Positions 43,615 through 55,008 of a stretch of 64,000 bases of DNA are shown one piece after another. Below the pieces are notes generated by a model that was not told where the DNA came from, made no database searches, and saw only the letters and a program-made list of their open reading frames with translations. The stretch is from Trichosporon coremiiforme (Eukaryota > Basidiomycota > Tremellomycetes > Trichosporonales > Trichosporonaceae): contig BCJJ01000011.1 of NCBI GenBank assembly GCA_039545355.1, positions 144,702-208,701 of the forward strand, given 5' to 3'. The stretch's first letter is position 1; every line of letters begins with the position of its first letter. The translations under genes were made by a program, and so were the position numbers.

Positions 43615-45269
43615 TCAGTACGCGCCGCTCTCGGCAATCTCGTTGCGCACACCCTTGCTCGCGCTCGCCTCGAGCGGCTCTCCGATACCTGCAACATCGA
43701 CACCGTTCTCCTTCAGGTACGCTCTCCACTTCTCGTCCTCTGATCCGAGCTCGCAGTCCATGTCGGGGATGAGGAACCACGTCACAAGCGCACCGACGAT
43801 GGACACGGCCGACCCGATGAGGAACACGACCTGCTGCCCCTTGAACTCGTCGTGGAACGCGTTCTGGATCGGCGTGAAGACTTGGGTCCCGATCGCGGCG
43901 CCTGCCTTGCCCCACGCGGCGGAGAAGCCGAGCATGTGTCCGCGAAGAGGGGTCGGGTACACCTCGCCGCTGATCAGGATCGTAGCTACACCCGGGCCAG
44001 CCTCAGCACAAGCAAGGAAGACACCGTAGTAGATGATGAGACCCGCCGTGGACTTCTGCACCGTGGCCATGCCCCCGCCAAGCCCAAAACCGAGGATACC
44101 CTGCATCGCGAATCCGAGGGCCATGGTCTGCTTCCGCCCAATCTTGTCCATGAGGTACCCTCCGATGAGGCAGCCGGGGAGGAGGAAGGCGTTAATGAGC
44201 GTGCTCCAACCAATGTTCTGCACGATACTGTTATGCGGGTTGACCTGGCTCATGATCTGCGAGCTGAACAGGGAGAAGGGATACGAGACGGCGTCGTACA
44301 GGAACCACGTGAGGCAGGTGCCGATGATGCGAGGGTAGTAGCGCTTGAACGCGAGCCAATACACGCGTACTCCGAGCATGCCCTTCATCGCTGCGTTGCG
44401 GTACGCGGTCGAGTTGACCATCTTGAGACGTGCCCAGAACACGGCGAGGGGCGGGATGAGACCGAGACCGAGACAGATACGCCACGTTCCCTCGAAGCCG
44501 TGGGTGCCCGTGCTGTGCAGGCCATAGCCATAGCACTGCAGGACGATGATCACAACGATACCGGCGAGGACGAAGCCAAAGTCGATTGCAAAGTCGCCGA
44601 CGCTGGCGACGAGGAAACCGCGGTGCTTGCGCACGGTCGACGTCTCGTCAGCCGCCTCGATGGACGAAGTGCCGCACACGGGGTACTCGCCTCCGGCACC
44701 TACGCCGGCGAGACCACGACCGACGAGCATCATCCAGAACATGCCCATCTCGGACGTGCCGTGCGCCGCGCACGAGATGACGATACCCCCGATCAGGGCG
44801 CAGGTCGTCAGGACGACACCGAACTTGCGCCCGATGCGGTCGATCAGTGCACCGAACACGAGCATACCGACGATCTGGCCGATGAAGAACGAGTTCGAGA
44901 TACGCGTCTTCATTGTCGCGTTGAACGTGGCGGGATACACTAATGTCAGCCGTGATAGACCGGCTATCGGTACTTACATTCCTTGAACAGCAGGTTCAGG
45001 TAGCCGATGACCTGGGCGTTGTAGCCATCTGACACGAGCGCGATGCCCGAGAAGATGACAGTGACGATAGCGGAGCTGGCATTAGTTACAGCGGTCGGAG
45101 GTAGAACTCACATCTTGGTCGTGTGGTTGTAGACATGGCGAGAGGGCTCCTCGAGCTCAGCGAGACGGGAGTGGAACATGGGGCTGGGCTCGCCAGTCTC
45201 AGACCCAGCAAGCGCGAGCTCCTTCTCCTTCTCCTGGGCGAGCGTGGTGGTGTCGTAGGTGACGCTCAT
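43615..45269 (-). CDS. MFS transporter, Git1-like (phosphate/glycerophosphodiester family, 526 aa)
   Basis: Exons are complement 45112-45269, 44978-45075 and 43615-44939. A soluble N-terminus of about 50 residues precedes 12 predicted membrane helices. Family markers are GIALVSDGYNAQVIGYLN in the first helix, GALIDRIGRKFG in the loop after helix 2, and a second D-K-I-G-R-K-Q loop (GGYLMDKIGRKQ) at the start of the second half. RGLAGVGAGGEYPVCGTSS fits the phosphate:H+ symporter/Git1 subgroup. Substrate could be glycerophosphoinositol, glycerophosphocholine or phosphate. The C-terminal tail is acidic and ends GVRNEIAESGAY. Confidence 0.85.
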
Positions 45270-47654
45270 GCTGCTCCGTGTTCTTCTGGGGAATCTCTGT
45301 CCCTCCCAACCCACGCCAGGTTATATACCCATGCTGGCGATCGGCATCTTGCATCTCTCACCTCCCGAACGCACATAGCGCCGTAGCGCTCTGCGGGCAT
45401 CTCCAGAATTGGCAACAGAGATGGCCGCGCCGCTAGCGTCTTGATGCATGTACCAGCACCAGGCGCGAATGGTCGTGTGCGGGTCGTGTGGAGCATGCAG
45501 ACGAGTTTCCTGGGCAAAGCCGCAGAAATAGACTAGTGAACGGTCCAAGGCGCAGATTGCAGCACGCACGTTCTCGGATGTGTGGTGAGCGGCGCCTCTC
45601 AGTGGCCCCTTTCAGGTCGCGGACATGAGGGAGGCCCGGAGCCGCCGGAAGTACCATAGCTGGCCGGAAGGGCAGTCACTCTTGCACCCTGGGTGGGATA
45701 ATCTTGGCGAGATACACGGGCAGGCAGCTGCGTGTCGCTCGACATCTCGGTGTTCACCGCGCCCGAGCGCGATACGCACGTTTCAAGCGGCTCAGCATAT
45801 CGCAGCGCGCTGATTTCGTACCCCGTTCAATCGGCCCCACGCTCTCCTCGACCAGCTGATGTTCCTGGATCCATCCCGGCGTCTGCGCGGATGATAAGCA
45901 TCCCCTCCCGGCTCTCACGTGCGCTGTTCGGGCCGGCAGGATGGCTTGGTTCGGCCAAAAAAGTTGCAAATGACCCTGGACAAGACGGCATAGATCGCAT
46001 AGAGCGTAAGGCACTGCCTTATTCCTCGCTAGCCTCGCTTGTGCGCGTGCTGATTTGCTCCAGGCTTGACTTGCGATTGGCTTGCGATTGCTGGAAAGAC
46101 GAAGGAAACATCATATTTCAGCGGCTGCTAGCGCTGCAAGCCGCTCAACTATAAGGCAGTGCCTGGCGGGGTTGGAAAACCGATGCATTCGAGTGTCCGG
46201 ATCGCGAACGGAGAGCCCTGAGGATGTCAGGAAAAATCACATAGTAATCTGGAGATATCCATCTCGTCAGCACTCTTCTGCATGGTTGGGACGAAGCCAA
46301 GACGAGTGGCACCACTGATGCACGCACGAGCCGGCCGTTGAACCATCTGCATAGCTTGTTTGGGCACGCTGGGCACGTTTGTGAAGGTATGGATGAGTGA
46401 CGGAGCGTGAGATAGGCGTCCGGGGAGAGCGGTAGCCCAGCAACGGTCATGCGGATCAATCCGTTGGCGCGCATCTCACATCCGCTATCGCACATCGTGA
46501 GGCGTTGCCGACGAAGGAGGAAGGTGAGGGAATGACGAGCTCTCAAAGCATCGATTGGTTGGTCACGGCTTTCCCAACGACGTCCCCGAGCAGCACGGCC
46601 GCGCGCAAGAGCTTTTGAATGTGACTGGGGAAAATGGAGAGGATTCGTCGGGATACTCTACTCACTTCAAAGCGCTTCCAGATATCCAGATGAATGCGAA
46701 GTGACACCGCACAGGGGGGCACAGGCGAGCTGCACAGGCTCAAGCGCGCTGCAGGACAAAGATGTCGTCTGAATCGACCGACGTTGTGTGTTGCTGTGAA
46801 CGTCGCAGAAGGTGAGGAGAATTGGGAGACCATGAGAGGAAATCGAAGTGAAAGTCGTGTTCATGGAGGTCGCGTAAGTCCCAGAGTCACAGCGAGTGTG
46901 ATGAGTAGTCAGATGGTCAGAGAGCGACATCAACTCCCTCTCCACGTCTCGACGTCTTCTTCGTCTCCAATGTTTCGGCTTCGGCAGCGCGACAGCATTG
47001 TCTCACTTTTCTTCGAGCTTCGCGACGTTCTGGAGTCTGGACCCTCCATAATCTGCGCCCCCATTCCAACTTGCGCCCCCATTCCACTTGCGCCCCTCCC
47101 GGCTACTTACGCCCCAGTCCATAAGACCAACGATGGCAACGAATGCATCTCCGAACCCGATCTCGATCTACCACCTTCCCGGGCACGGCTCGTGGACGAT
47201 GGTATTGGTACGCATCGTGTAGCTCAGGCTCATCCGGCACCGCTCCGTCGAAAACCAGTCCAACCTCATCACCTTGCCCAACCCCGCGCATTCGCGTACG
47301 CCACTGCGGGAGCGCATTCCCGACCAGTCCTCTGTCGAGGCACTTCCCAGTGGGAGATTTTGATCTCTGGCCCCAGATCAGACTCTCGAGTTCTCGACAG
47401 TCTGAGCCTGTTGTCTCATCTCTGAAGAGAGGGGCTAGACTGGCACTGAGACTGAGCCCATGCCACTGCTGCGTTCTGCCACAGGCTCTCGACTGGCTGA
47501 GCGACAGCTGTACGTAGCACACTCGCAACCTCTGATTGGTATGACCCATCGCTGGATGCCTGATCACTAAATCACTATATGCATAATTTACAGATAAAAC
47601 TTCTAAAGAGGGGGGCAAGCCACGTCAACGGAACTAGAGCCTGGAGCGCACATT
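45270..47654. other. 2.4 kb intergenic stretch between transporter and ALT
   Basis: No frame has a recognisable motif. It contains the transporter promoter, a 156-nt inverted-repeat element (listed separately) and the 3' flank of the aminotransferase gene. Confidence 0.5.
46009..46164. repeat. Inverted-repeat element, MITE-like or hairpin
   Basis: AGGCACTGCCTTAT at 46009-46022 is the exact reverse complement of ATAAGGCAGTGCCT at 46151-46164, bounding 156 nt. Beyond the 14 perfect bases similarity fades. I see no clear target-site duplication, and there is no coding capacity. It could be a small non-autonomous element or a chance or regulatory hairpin. Confidence 0.35.
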
Positions 47655-49340
47655 CTACTCGTACTTCTTGATCCAGTCCTTGTGGAACTTCTCAATCTTG
47701 TCGACATACTCCTCGACACCGGGGCAGAGCGCAGTGACGCGCATGTGGAACGTGCCGGGCTCCTGGCCGAATCCGCTTCCCGCAACCGCGCAGATGCCCG
47801 TGGCATCGAGCAGGTCGAGCGTGTACATGACGTCGGGGGCCTTGCCGCGCTTCTCGGCCTCCTTGACCGCCTTGGCCGGGATCTCGATGCGGGGGAAGAG
47901 GTACATGGCGCCGTCGGCCGGCTGGCAGCTCATGCCCGGCAGCTGGGAGAAGCGCTCCTGCATGTACTTGCTGCGCGAGGCGAGGTTCTCGTGCGTCAGC
48001 GTCGTCTCCTCCTTCCACTGCGGGTAGGACTCGTCGCCCTCCACGGGCGGGTTGACGAGGAGGTCCACGCCGACCTGGCCCGTGACGGGCGGGCAGAGCG
48101 TGACCGAGGCCATCTTGTAGATCTGGTCCACGACGTCGGGCTCAATGTTGCACAGCTCAAAGTACCCTCCGCGCCGGCCGCACTCGCCCGAGACACCCTT
48201 CGAGATCGAGTGGAAGGACACGAGCTCGACACTGTCCGCAATGTCCTTGTCCATGCTCTTCACCACCTCCTTGAAGGAGATGAACGGCTTGGTCTCGCTG
48301 TTGAAGATGTTGCGCTGGTACACCTCGTCCGCGAGCAGGAGGATCGACTCCTCGTAACACAGCCGCACGACGTCCTCCATCGCCTCGCGCGTCAGGCACG
48401 CGCCCGTCGGGTTGCCCGGGTTGATGACGACGAGCGCCTTGATCGGCGTGCCGTCCTGCTTCGCCTTGGAGACTCCCTCGCGGAGGGCGGCAGTGTTCGT
48501 CGACCACTCGGCGTCCTCGTTCAGGTAGTAGGGGATCGGCTTGCCGTGGATGTAGGAGAGGGTCGCGGTGTAGAGGGGGTACTGGGGGATGGGGATCATG
48601 GCGCCGTCTCCGGGCTTGAGGGCGAGGCCGAGGATCTGCGAGACACCGGCAGAGGCACCGGCGGTCAGGAAGATCTGCTCGGGGTCCGAGGGGTAGCCGT
48701 CACGCTCTGTTGGTCAGCTGTCTGTCCCTCCGTCTAGTAGCTATCACGACGTCACCCTCCGAACCGGGGACGGTCCGAGCATCTCGCGGGAGCACCCGGT
48801 GTCCCTAACGCTCGTGCCCCGTCTGCAGTCGTACTCACTCTCGATGAACTTGGCGACACGCTGGCGAATCTGCAGAACACCCTTGGAGTGGGTGTAAGCG
48901 CCGACGGATCCGATCTCCTTGTGCAGCGACTTGGCGCGGGCAATGACGTCCTTGGGGTAAATCTTGGAGATGACGTCGAGGTGCTCCTCCATCAGCATCG
49001 GGTTCTCGAGGAGCGAGATGACCTGGCGCCAGTACGTGATCGGGCGCTGGTCGAGGCCCTTCTGCTGCGGGTTGCCAATGTTGGCCGTGACGACCTTGTC
49101 GAAAGGGAGGTTCTTGTCGCCGTCCTCGAGCTGGTGCACGTACTTGTCGGCCTTGAGGGCGAGCTCGCCGCGGACGGCGTACTGCACGTCCAGGACGGCG
49201 GGGTTGATGCTCTCGAGCGTGAGGGCCTTCTTGTGCGTCATCCTGATGCTGATGCGGTTAGCACGCTGGGCACGCTGGGCGGGGGTCTTAAGAGCCGAGC
49301 CGGAGAGGAGGCTCGCACGCGAGCGCATAGCCGAGAACAT
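47655..49340 (-). CDS. Alanine aminotransferase (PLP-dependent, class I, 517 aa)
   Basis: Exons are complement 48839-49340 and 47655-48706, with a 132-nt intron. The N-terminus (MFSAMRSRASLLSGSALKTP, with further Arg) looks like a mitochondrial presequence; a second Met (IRMTHKKALTLESINP) could give a cytosolic form. Conserved features are INPGNPTGACLTREAME, ADEVYQRNIF and the PLP lysine in SFHSISKGVSGECGRRGG (about residue 337), plus FHMRVTALCPG at the C-terminus. The enzyme interconverts alanine and 2-oxoglutarate with pyruvate and glutamate. Dual targeting from alternative starts is inference. A GGCT microsatellite lies about 100 nt upstream of the ATG. Confidence 0.93.
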
Positions 49341-49442
49341 GGCGGGCAAGGTCCGGGAGATCCGGTCGGGTAACAGTGGGAGTAGGAGGAATAGAGGAGA
49401 AACGTCGTGGACGTTGTTGGGAAAATAGTCCGTTCGCCGGTA

Positions 49443-49500
<58 letters not shown>

Positions 49501-50764
49501 GTGGGCCGGAGTGATCTTGCGGGGGTCAAAAAGAAAGGTGGAGAGCGGAGAGGCCAGTCATATGCAGTGCATGGTAGCCGCCACCCCCGCAAAGTCAGGC
49601 CAAGGTTGGGTGGAGACGAGCCCGCACGGTGGTGCCCGGTCCTAGGTGGTCCTGATTCGATTCGACTCGGAGCCAATGACCCGTAGCCAACTTCAGCCAG
49701 CCAGGCCCGCTCGCACCCACCCCCGCAGCCAGTTGTGTGCGGGGGGTGTTAAGCGAGAGCAATGAATCCGGCAACGCATGCCAGAGTGGAAGAGACGGAT
49801 GCCAGCTAGGTCTGTACTCACAGTGTCGTGTGTGGGTTCTTTTCTGGTGTGGGTGCGTGCTTGACGATGCACTGGTCACTGATGATGGGTCGGGGGACTG
49901 GGAATGGGATGGATCGGTTTATGTAGTGTGATAACGGCTACGCACGGAACTACGCCCTCGGCCGGACAATGTCGTGGGGGCCATTGGCTGGACCTCCACT
50001 TGGCTGCCCTCGCTCTGGCCCGGGCCGCTTGCCGCAACCACACCGGCCACACCGGCCACACCGGCCTCCACCGAGAGACGATCATTGCATCACTCCACCC
50101 CTGTGCTCACGCCCACCTCTGCATGCAGTTTGCCGAGTCGACGCATATACGCAGACCACCTCCACACACCTCCACAATCCACGGCTACCCCGTCTGTCCC
50201 TTGCACGGCTATCGCCCCCCCACACATTCACCGATTCGATATCCTTGCCGCATGCACTCGCGTCCTCTGACTTCGTACCTTCCCACCTCCTGCTCTCGGA
50301 TCTTCGAGCGGCTCCCCGCCATCCCATTCATCCCCTGCATCCTCCTGCCGCCGGCTACCCCTATCACCAGTTCCACCCTCTCCACACACCCTCCCTCGTG
50401 CCTGGCTATGGTTCCACACGACCATCTCCGACCCACACCTACCCTCTTGTCCGATCGCTACCGACACTGTCCGATCTCCGTGAAACCCATCCAGATAAAC
50501 CACAACTCCAAAGATCCAAACTGATGCCATGACACATGTGAAACTACGACTGATACTGGAGGGAATACAACTGACTCAACCTGCTGGGCAGGAGGCTGGC
50601 ATGGCGCTCAAAAGGCGGCGAGGGTGATGTGGACAGTGTGGGGCCCGGGCCGGATGAGCGAACGCATGCCGCAACGCAGCCTTAGATACCCGGCGCTTTA
50701 CCGAGCCACACACCATTAAAACGAACCGGAACGAGAACAAGAATATAGGACTGATGGCCGGGGA
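49341..50764. other. 1.4 kb intergenic stretch upstream of ALT
   Basis: Contains the ALT promoter with a GGCT microsatellite, three copies of ACCGGCCAC near 50041-50070 and a long C-rich plus-strand tract (50090-50480). Long C-rich frames here look compositional. No gene called. Confidence 0.5.
49443..49500 (+). repeat. Tetranucleotide microsatellite (GGCT)14-15
   Basis: About 14.5 uninterrupted GGCT units lie roughly 100 nt upstream of the ALT start, in the probable promoter or leader (AGCC on the coding strand). Length polymorphism is to be expected. Confidence 0.95.
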
Positions 50765-51532
50765 CTAGTTCCACTGTCCGGCATCCTGAGGTCAGCTAAA
50801 CCCAGAGCTCTTAGCTCACCATCATGCGCTCGTTCGGGTTGCCCTTGACGTTGGCGCTCGACGAGGTCCGTCGCTCCATCGCTAACTTCTGCGAGAGCTG
50901 GCCCGCCTTTGCGTTCGTCGGAGACACACCACGGTTACCGGCCTGTGCGTCAGCTGCTAGATCATTCCTCGCCGCGGCCGCCTGTGCCTTCCCTCTTCCT
51001 TATCTGCCCTGTCCGCATCGTACTCCGCTTGGGACGCTCGGAGGGAGGGATGACCTGCAGACGGACCAGGCGCAGCTCTGTGCGCTCTCGCACGCCTGCT
51101 TGTCTGCGCGTGGATCTTCCAACCAGAGCGGGGGACTACGGCGACCACGCTGACCTTAGTCTTGAGGTCTAGGCGCGGCTCAACTAGAGACTTCCCACAC
51201 CGTAGGCCACATCCGTAATCCCTTCGCCCTGCCTTTCCTCGCGCTCAGAACCTCTTCCTGTTCCCCACTCCTCAGTTGCCCTGCTCCCCTGCCTGTGCTG
51301 ACCAGGGCCGTCATGTATCACTTACAGCCTGAGCTCTCGCCTCTGCCGCTCGCAGCGCGGCGGCGCGCGGATCGTCCAGGTTTCCGCTGCCGCCTATTGT
51401 GTTCCCAGAGGGCGAGACGGGCGTACCCCCCACGCTGGGGGCGCTGGCACCCGCACTCCCGCCAGCGGTAGTGCTGGGCGGGCCGGAGCCGAGCACCTGG
51501 CCTTGTTTCTTAGACGAGACGCAGTTGCCCAT
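50765..51532 (-). CDS. Small myristoylated p97/VCP-interacting (SVIP-like) protein (116 aa)
   Basis: Three exons: complement 51326-51532, 50820-50942 and 50765-50785 (last exon only DAGQWN). MGNCVSSK is a consensus N-myristoylation start with an adjacent palmitoylatable Cys. After a Gly/Ser/Pro-rich stretch comes PRAAALRAAEARAQAAGNRG, which contains R-x5-A-A-x2-R, the VCP-interacting motif found in SVIP. The helix is split by a 383-nt intron, very long for this genome, but phases match (both phase 0). SVIP inhibits p97-dependent ER-associated degradation at membranes; that role here is inferred from the motif and acylation signal. The rest of the protein has no other recognisable domain. Confidence 0.65.
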
Positions 51533-51978
51533 TTGTCTTCAGTTGTCTGACGGCTGCGTCGAAACCTCGTTGCGGATGCGCCGGCGTTGCGAGCGAGGGA
51601 AGACTGAAAGGTTCGGTCGGTGGGAAAGGGGTGAAGGAGCGTTAAGGTCGGGATGTGCGCCGCTATCGGATGCGAGAGGGCGTACTGCGCAGACTTAGAT
51701 GGTGAGTAACGGTAGTTGACTGATGGTGACGAGGTGACGAGTAACGATGGCGCCGTCACGAACGTCCGGTGAGCAAGGAACCGCGTCTTCCTCGGTTGCG
51801 CCGCCTGGGCTGGAGCTTGGCGCTGAGACTGGAGAGGGGCTCACTCAAGGTGGAGGGAAGGTGGAGGTCGATCGGAGTTCGCGTGCATGTCCGCCAAAAT
51901 ATCAGAGCCTACCGCCGCCGCGCGCTCCTTGCCGATCAACTCAACGTCAGAGGTGTCGTTGTAATCACCAACAACAAC
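51533..51978. promoter_or_regulatory. Divergent region between the SVIP-like gene and translin
   Basis: 446 nt between divergent start codons. A plus-strand open frame crosses it without any motif. It is interpreted as two promoters and leaders. Confidence 0.45.
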
Positions 51979-53173
51979 ATGTCCGAGTCAAAGAAGAGCG
52001 TCGAGGACACTCTGTCCAGCGCAATTGCGCAGCTCGAGGAGGAGGCTGCCCTCAAGAAGGTGAGTCGGGATCGGACCCAGCCTGTCAAGCGGGATAGTGA
52101 GAAGTGGAGGGAAAGCAGCGCGGCTGTGGTGCGACACTGGGCCGCAGAGACTGGGCGAGACATGAACGAGTGTCGGTGGCATACGAGATGGACGGCGAGT
52201 GAAGTATGAGTGATAAAGTGGACGAAAGGAAGGAAGGGAGATTTGCAGGTTGACGTAACCTGCGATCGGACAAGGGCACATGATCGCGGAGGGTAGGCGA
52301 CAGCTGGTGGAGAGGGAAGGTGTCATGCCGCACAGGACACTGCAGATGACAGGCTTAGAGGTCGAAAGAGACGTGTACAGGTCAACGTGCTGACATCCAG
52401 ACGATTAAGGAGGCCACTGAGCCCGTCGAGGACATCGTCCGTCAGGCGACTGCCGAGCTGAACCGCCTCCACTCCGCCAATGTCTCCCAGCGTGAGTCAC
52501 CCTTCCTGTCAATGTCGCCTCCGACCTGCCGTGCCAGGCAGGATGGACACAACTGAGCGAATTCCTGAGCTAAGCTGACGTGCAGATGAGGCTATCGCCA
52601 ACAAGGCGCTCGAGATTGTCGCCAGCGCGCACACGCACTGGGCTTCGATCGCGACTCTGATTCCCAAAGGCGAGTTCTTCCGGTATCAGTGGGCTCTGTC
52701 TCCCATGTTCAAGAGCCTCGTGAGCTCGATCGCCATGGCGCGCTTCATCCTGCACGACGAGCTCGTTCCCGCTTTCACGGCCGCGAGCCTGATGGGCCGT
52801 AAGTTGACACCGCCTTGTTCGAACTAACGAGACAGTGCAGGGTGAGGATGTCGGCGAGCTCCAGCTCGTCTCGGACGACTACCTCCAGGGTGTGATTGGT
52901 ATGGTGAACGAGCTGGTGAGTAGGGCAGGAAGAGCAGCTTTGGAGAGTGGACTCGAAGTTAACAAACAGCCCCGCCTCGCGGTCAACTCGGTCACGGCGC
53001 AGAACTTTGGCCTGCCGCCGCGCATCGCTTCGTTCATCCAGGACATCTTCAGCGCCTTCACGTCGCTCAACCTCCGTAACGACGCCCTCAGGCGCAAGTT
53101 CGACTCGATCAAGTACGGTGTCGCGCGCTGCGAGGACGTCGTGTACGACCTGACGCTTAGGGGACTGACTTAG
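51979..53173 (+). CDS. TSN: Translin (single-stranded RNA/DNA-binding, C3PO subunit, 222 aa)
   Basis: Five exons: 51979-52059, 52401-52491, 52586-52798, 52836-52915 and 52970-53173. Conserved parts are ELNRLHSANVSQH, FFRYQWALSPMFKSLV (translin FYRFHEHW region), GEDVGELQLVSDDYLQGVIG (translin ...YLLG...ELSR-like block) and FGLPPRIASFIQDIFSAF, NDALRRKFDSIKYGVAR at the end, where translin ends in K-[FY]-D-x-[IL]-K-Y. Total length is close to the family norm of about 228. Translin with TRAX forms the C3PO endoribonuclease. Intron 1 is long (341 nt). No TRAX gene is in this window. Confidence 0.9.
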
Positions 53174-53644
53174 ACAGACGAGATGTAAGATAAGGGTTTG
53201 ACATAGACTTTGCCACCATTCTGCTTTGGATTGTCGCGCCTCCATACTGAGACTGATTTTGCCCCTCTTCTCCTTGCTCACAAGTGTGACAGCGCCGGGA
53301 TTGTTCAGGGCCGAGGTGTCGGTGTGAAGTACTTGATCTAGGTTAACGAGTGGAAAGGCGGCGACATCAGCAGTTAAAACGGGTATCATAGTCACATCAC
53401 CCGCGTTCTTGCTGTGGAGCACAACACTTCCCTCTTGCAAGCTAGGCAGTGTGCGTCGCCAATGCAGCGACGGCGAGAATAGATGCTCATCTCCTGAGCA
53501 ACCTAGTCTGCCGCCAGGCTGGGCGGGGCGGAATCAACCTCGCGCACGTGACCTCCCAAAAGTCAACAAAGTTCGGCGTCCGCTGCGCATGAAACCGGTC
53601 TGCTGTGACCTCACTCCGCGACACACGCACACAACGCACGCACG
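53174..53644. other. Intergenic stretch between translin and EFM7
   Basis: Translin 3' flank and EFM7 upstream DNA. A minus-strand frame over translin is a shadow. No gene is seen. Confidence 0.5.
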
Positions 53645-54718
53645 ATGGAGTCCGACGATGAGATGGGTCTCGGCGACCTCATGCCGGTGAGTATTCAGCT
53701 GACAGCACAGCATGGTTCCCTACTAACGGGCAGCGCGAGCCCTCGCCCCCTCCCCCCGAGGCTACGTTCTCGACCTACACCCTTCCGGAGGGCTATGGCC
53801 CGGATGAGCTGAAGATCAGGCTCGTCGGAAGCCACCCGCTGTGGGGCCACCACCTGTGAGTATTCCTCTAGTCTTTTCCTCCCTGCCCGCCTCCAATGCA
53901 CGGCTCGTCCCAGCACAAGGTAGTGCTTGGCTCAACGCCCTACTGCTGCCTCCCTCCTCGGCCCTCCTCGGCCCCGCTCATGATCTGCGTTGGACAGACA
54001 AACTAACGCCAGGTGGAACACGGCCCTCGTCACCACCTCGTACATTCTTTCTCACCCCTCGCTGTCAAGACACAAGCGCGTGCTCGAGCTCGGTGCCGGT
54101 GGCGGTCTGCCCTCGCTCGGTTGCGCGCTTGCGGGAGCCAAGACGGTGCTGATCACGGACTACGCCGACGCCTCCCTCGTCGAGAACATCGAGTACAACG
54201 TCGAGTCAAACCTGGGCGGCAGCGAGGAGGGCAAGGCTGTCCGTGTCCTGGGTCATGTGTGGGGACATGACGTGACGCCGCTGCTGGAGTGTCAAAGCGA
54301 GGTCGAGTCCGCCGTTGACGACCCGTTACCCGGCAACGTTCCGAACTTCGACTTGGTCATCCTCTCCGACCTCATGTTTAACCACTCGCAGCACGTAGCG
54401 CTCATGAAGACGCTCGAGGGCACGCTGCGCGGCGCCCCCGTCCCGCAGTTCGTGGAGGGCAAAACGCCCTGCGCGCTCGTGTTCTTCACGCACCACCGGC
54501 CGTGGTACGCGAAGGAGGACATGGCCTTCATCGACGAGCTCGGCAAGAAGGGATGGCAGTGCGACCGTGTCGCGGAGCAGTACACGGGTGCCATGTTCGA
54601 GGATGATCCCGGAGATGAGCGGGTTAGGGGTACCGTGCACGGGTTCCGGTGTTGGCGGAGCAGCGCGCCGCGCCAGCCGGAGGAGGGCAAGGAGGAGGAC
54701 AAGGCGCCGGAGAGCTAG
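53645..54718 (+). CDS. EFM7: Protein N-terminal and lysine methyltransferase Efm7
   Basis: Exons are 53645-53686, 53734-53855 and 54013-54718 (289 aa). The start MESDDEMGLGDLMP is acidic; RLVGSHPLWGHHLWNTALVT is the Nnt1/Efm7 signature, spanning intron 2. The S-adenosylmethionine loop is VLELGAGGGLPSLG (about 78-91), the acidic residue lies in ITDYAD, and the post-loop motif is FDLVILSDLMFNHSQH. Efm7 trimethylates the N-terminal Gly and methylates Lys2 of elongation factor eEF1A; that is family knowledge. The C-terminal tail (PEEGKEEDKAPES) is charged and specific to this protein. It converges with the P450 gene. Confidence 0.88.
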
Positions 54719-55008
54719 AAGCATTTGCGCGATGCTGCGGGTATTGTGGGGATTGCGCCGATGAGCTCGAAGCCTGCCTGTGACCACACTGTCGCCGAGG
54801 CGAGCCGACCTGAGGATGTAGAGGGAAGGCGGTCGAGATCGAGGGAGAGCTAGAAGCTCGCTCGGTCCGGCGGCGCGGCAGTCTGCCTCCTGCTGCTGTG
54901 CTGGGTCTGTGGCGAGCATCCTGCCGCCTGACCTTTCGCTGAGAGGATATCATAGACTTCATGTAACATTTGCTACGGAAGGAACGCGGGATCTGAGGAC
55001 GGCTCCAC
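54719..55008. other. Convergent 3' region of EFM7 and the P450 gene
   Basis: 290 nt of shared 3' flank; nothing else is seen. Confidence 0.5.

Noticed and set aside
43852..44943. A 363-codon plus-strand frame
   Set aside because: Antisense shadow of the MFS transporter; its charged, repetitive look comes from reversed hydrophobic codons.
47682..48737. A 351-codon plus-strand frame
   Set aside because: Antisense shadow of alanine aminotransferase.
50090..50530. Pro/Ser/His-rich plus-strand frames
   Set aside because: They arise from a C-rich tract; all three frames look alike, so no gene is supported.
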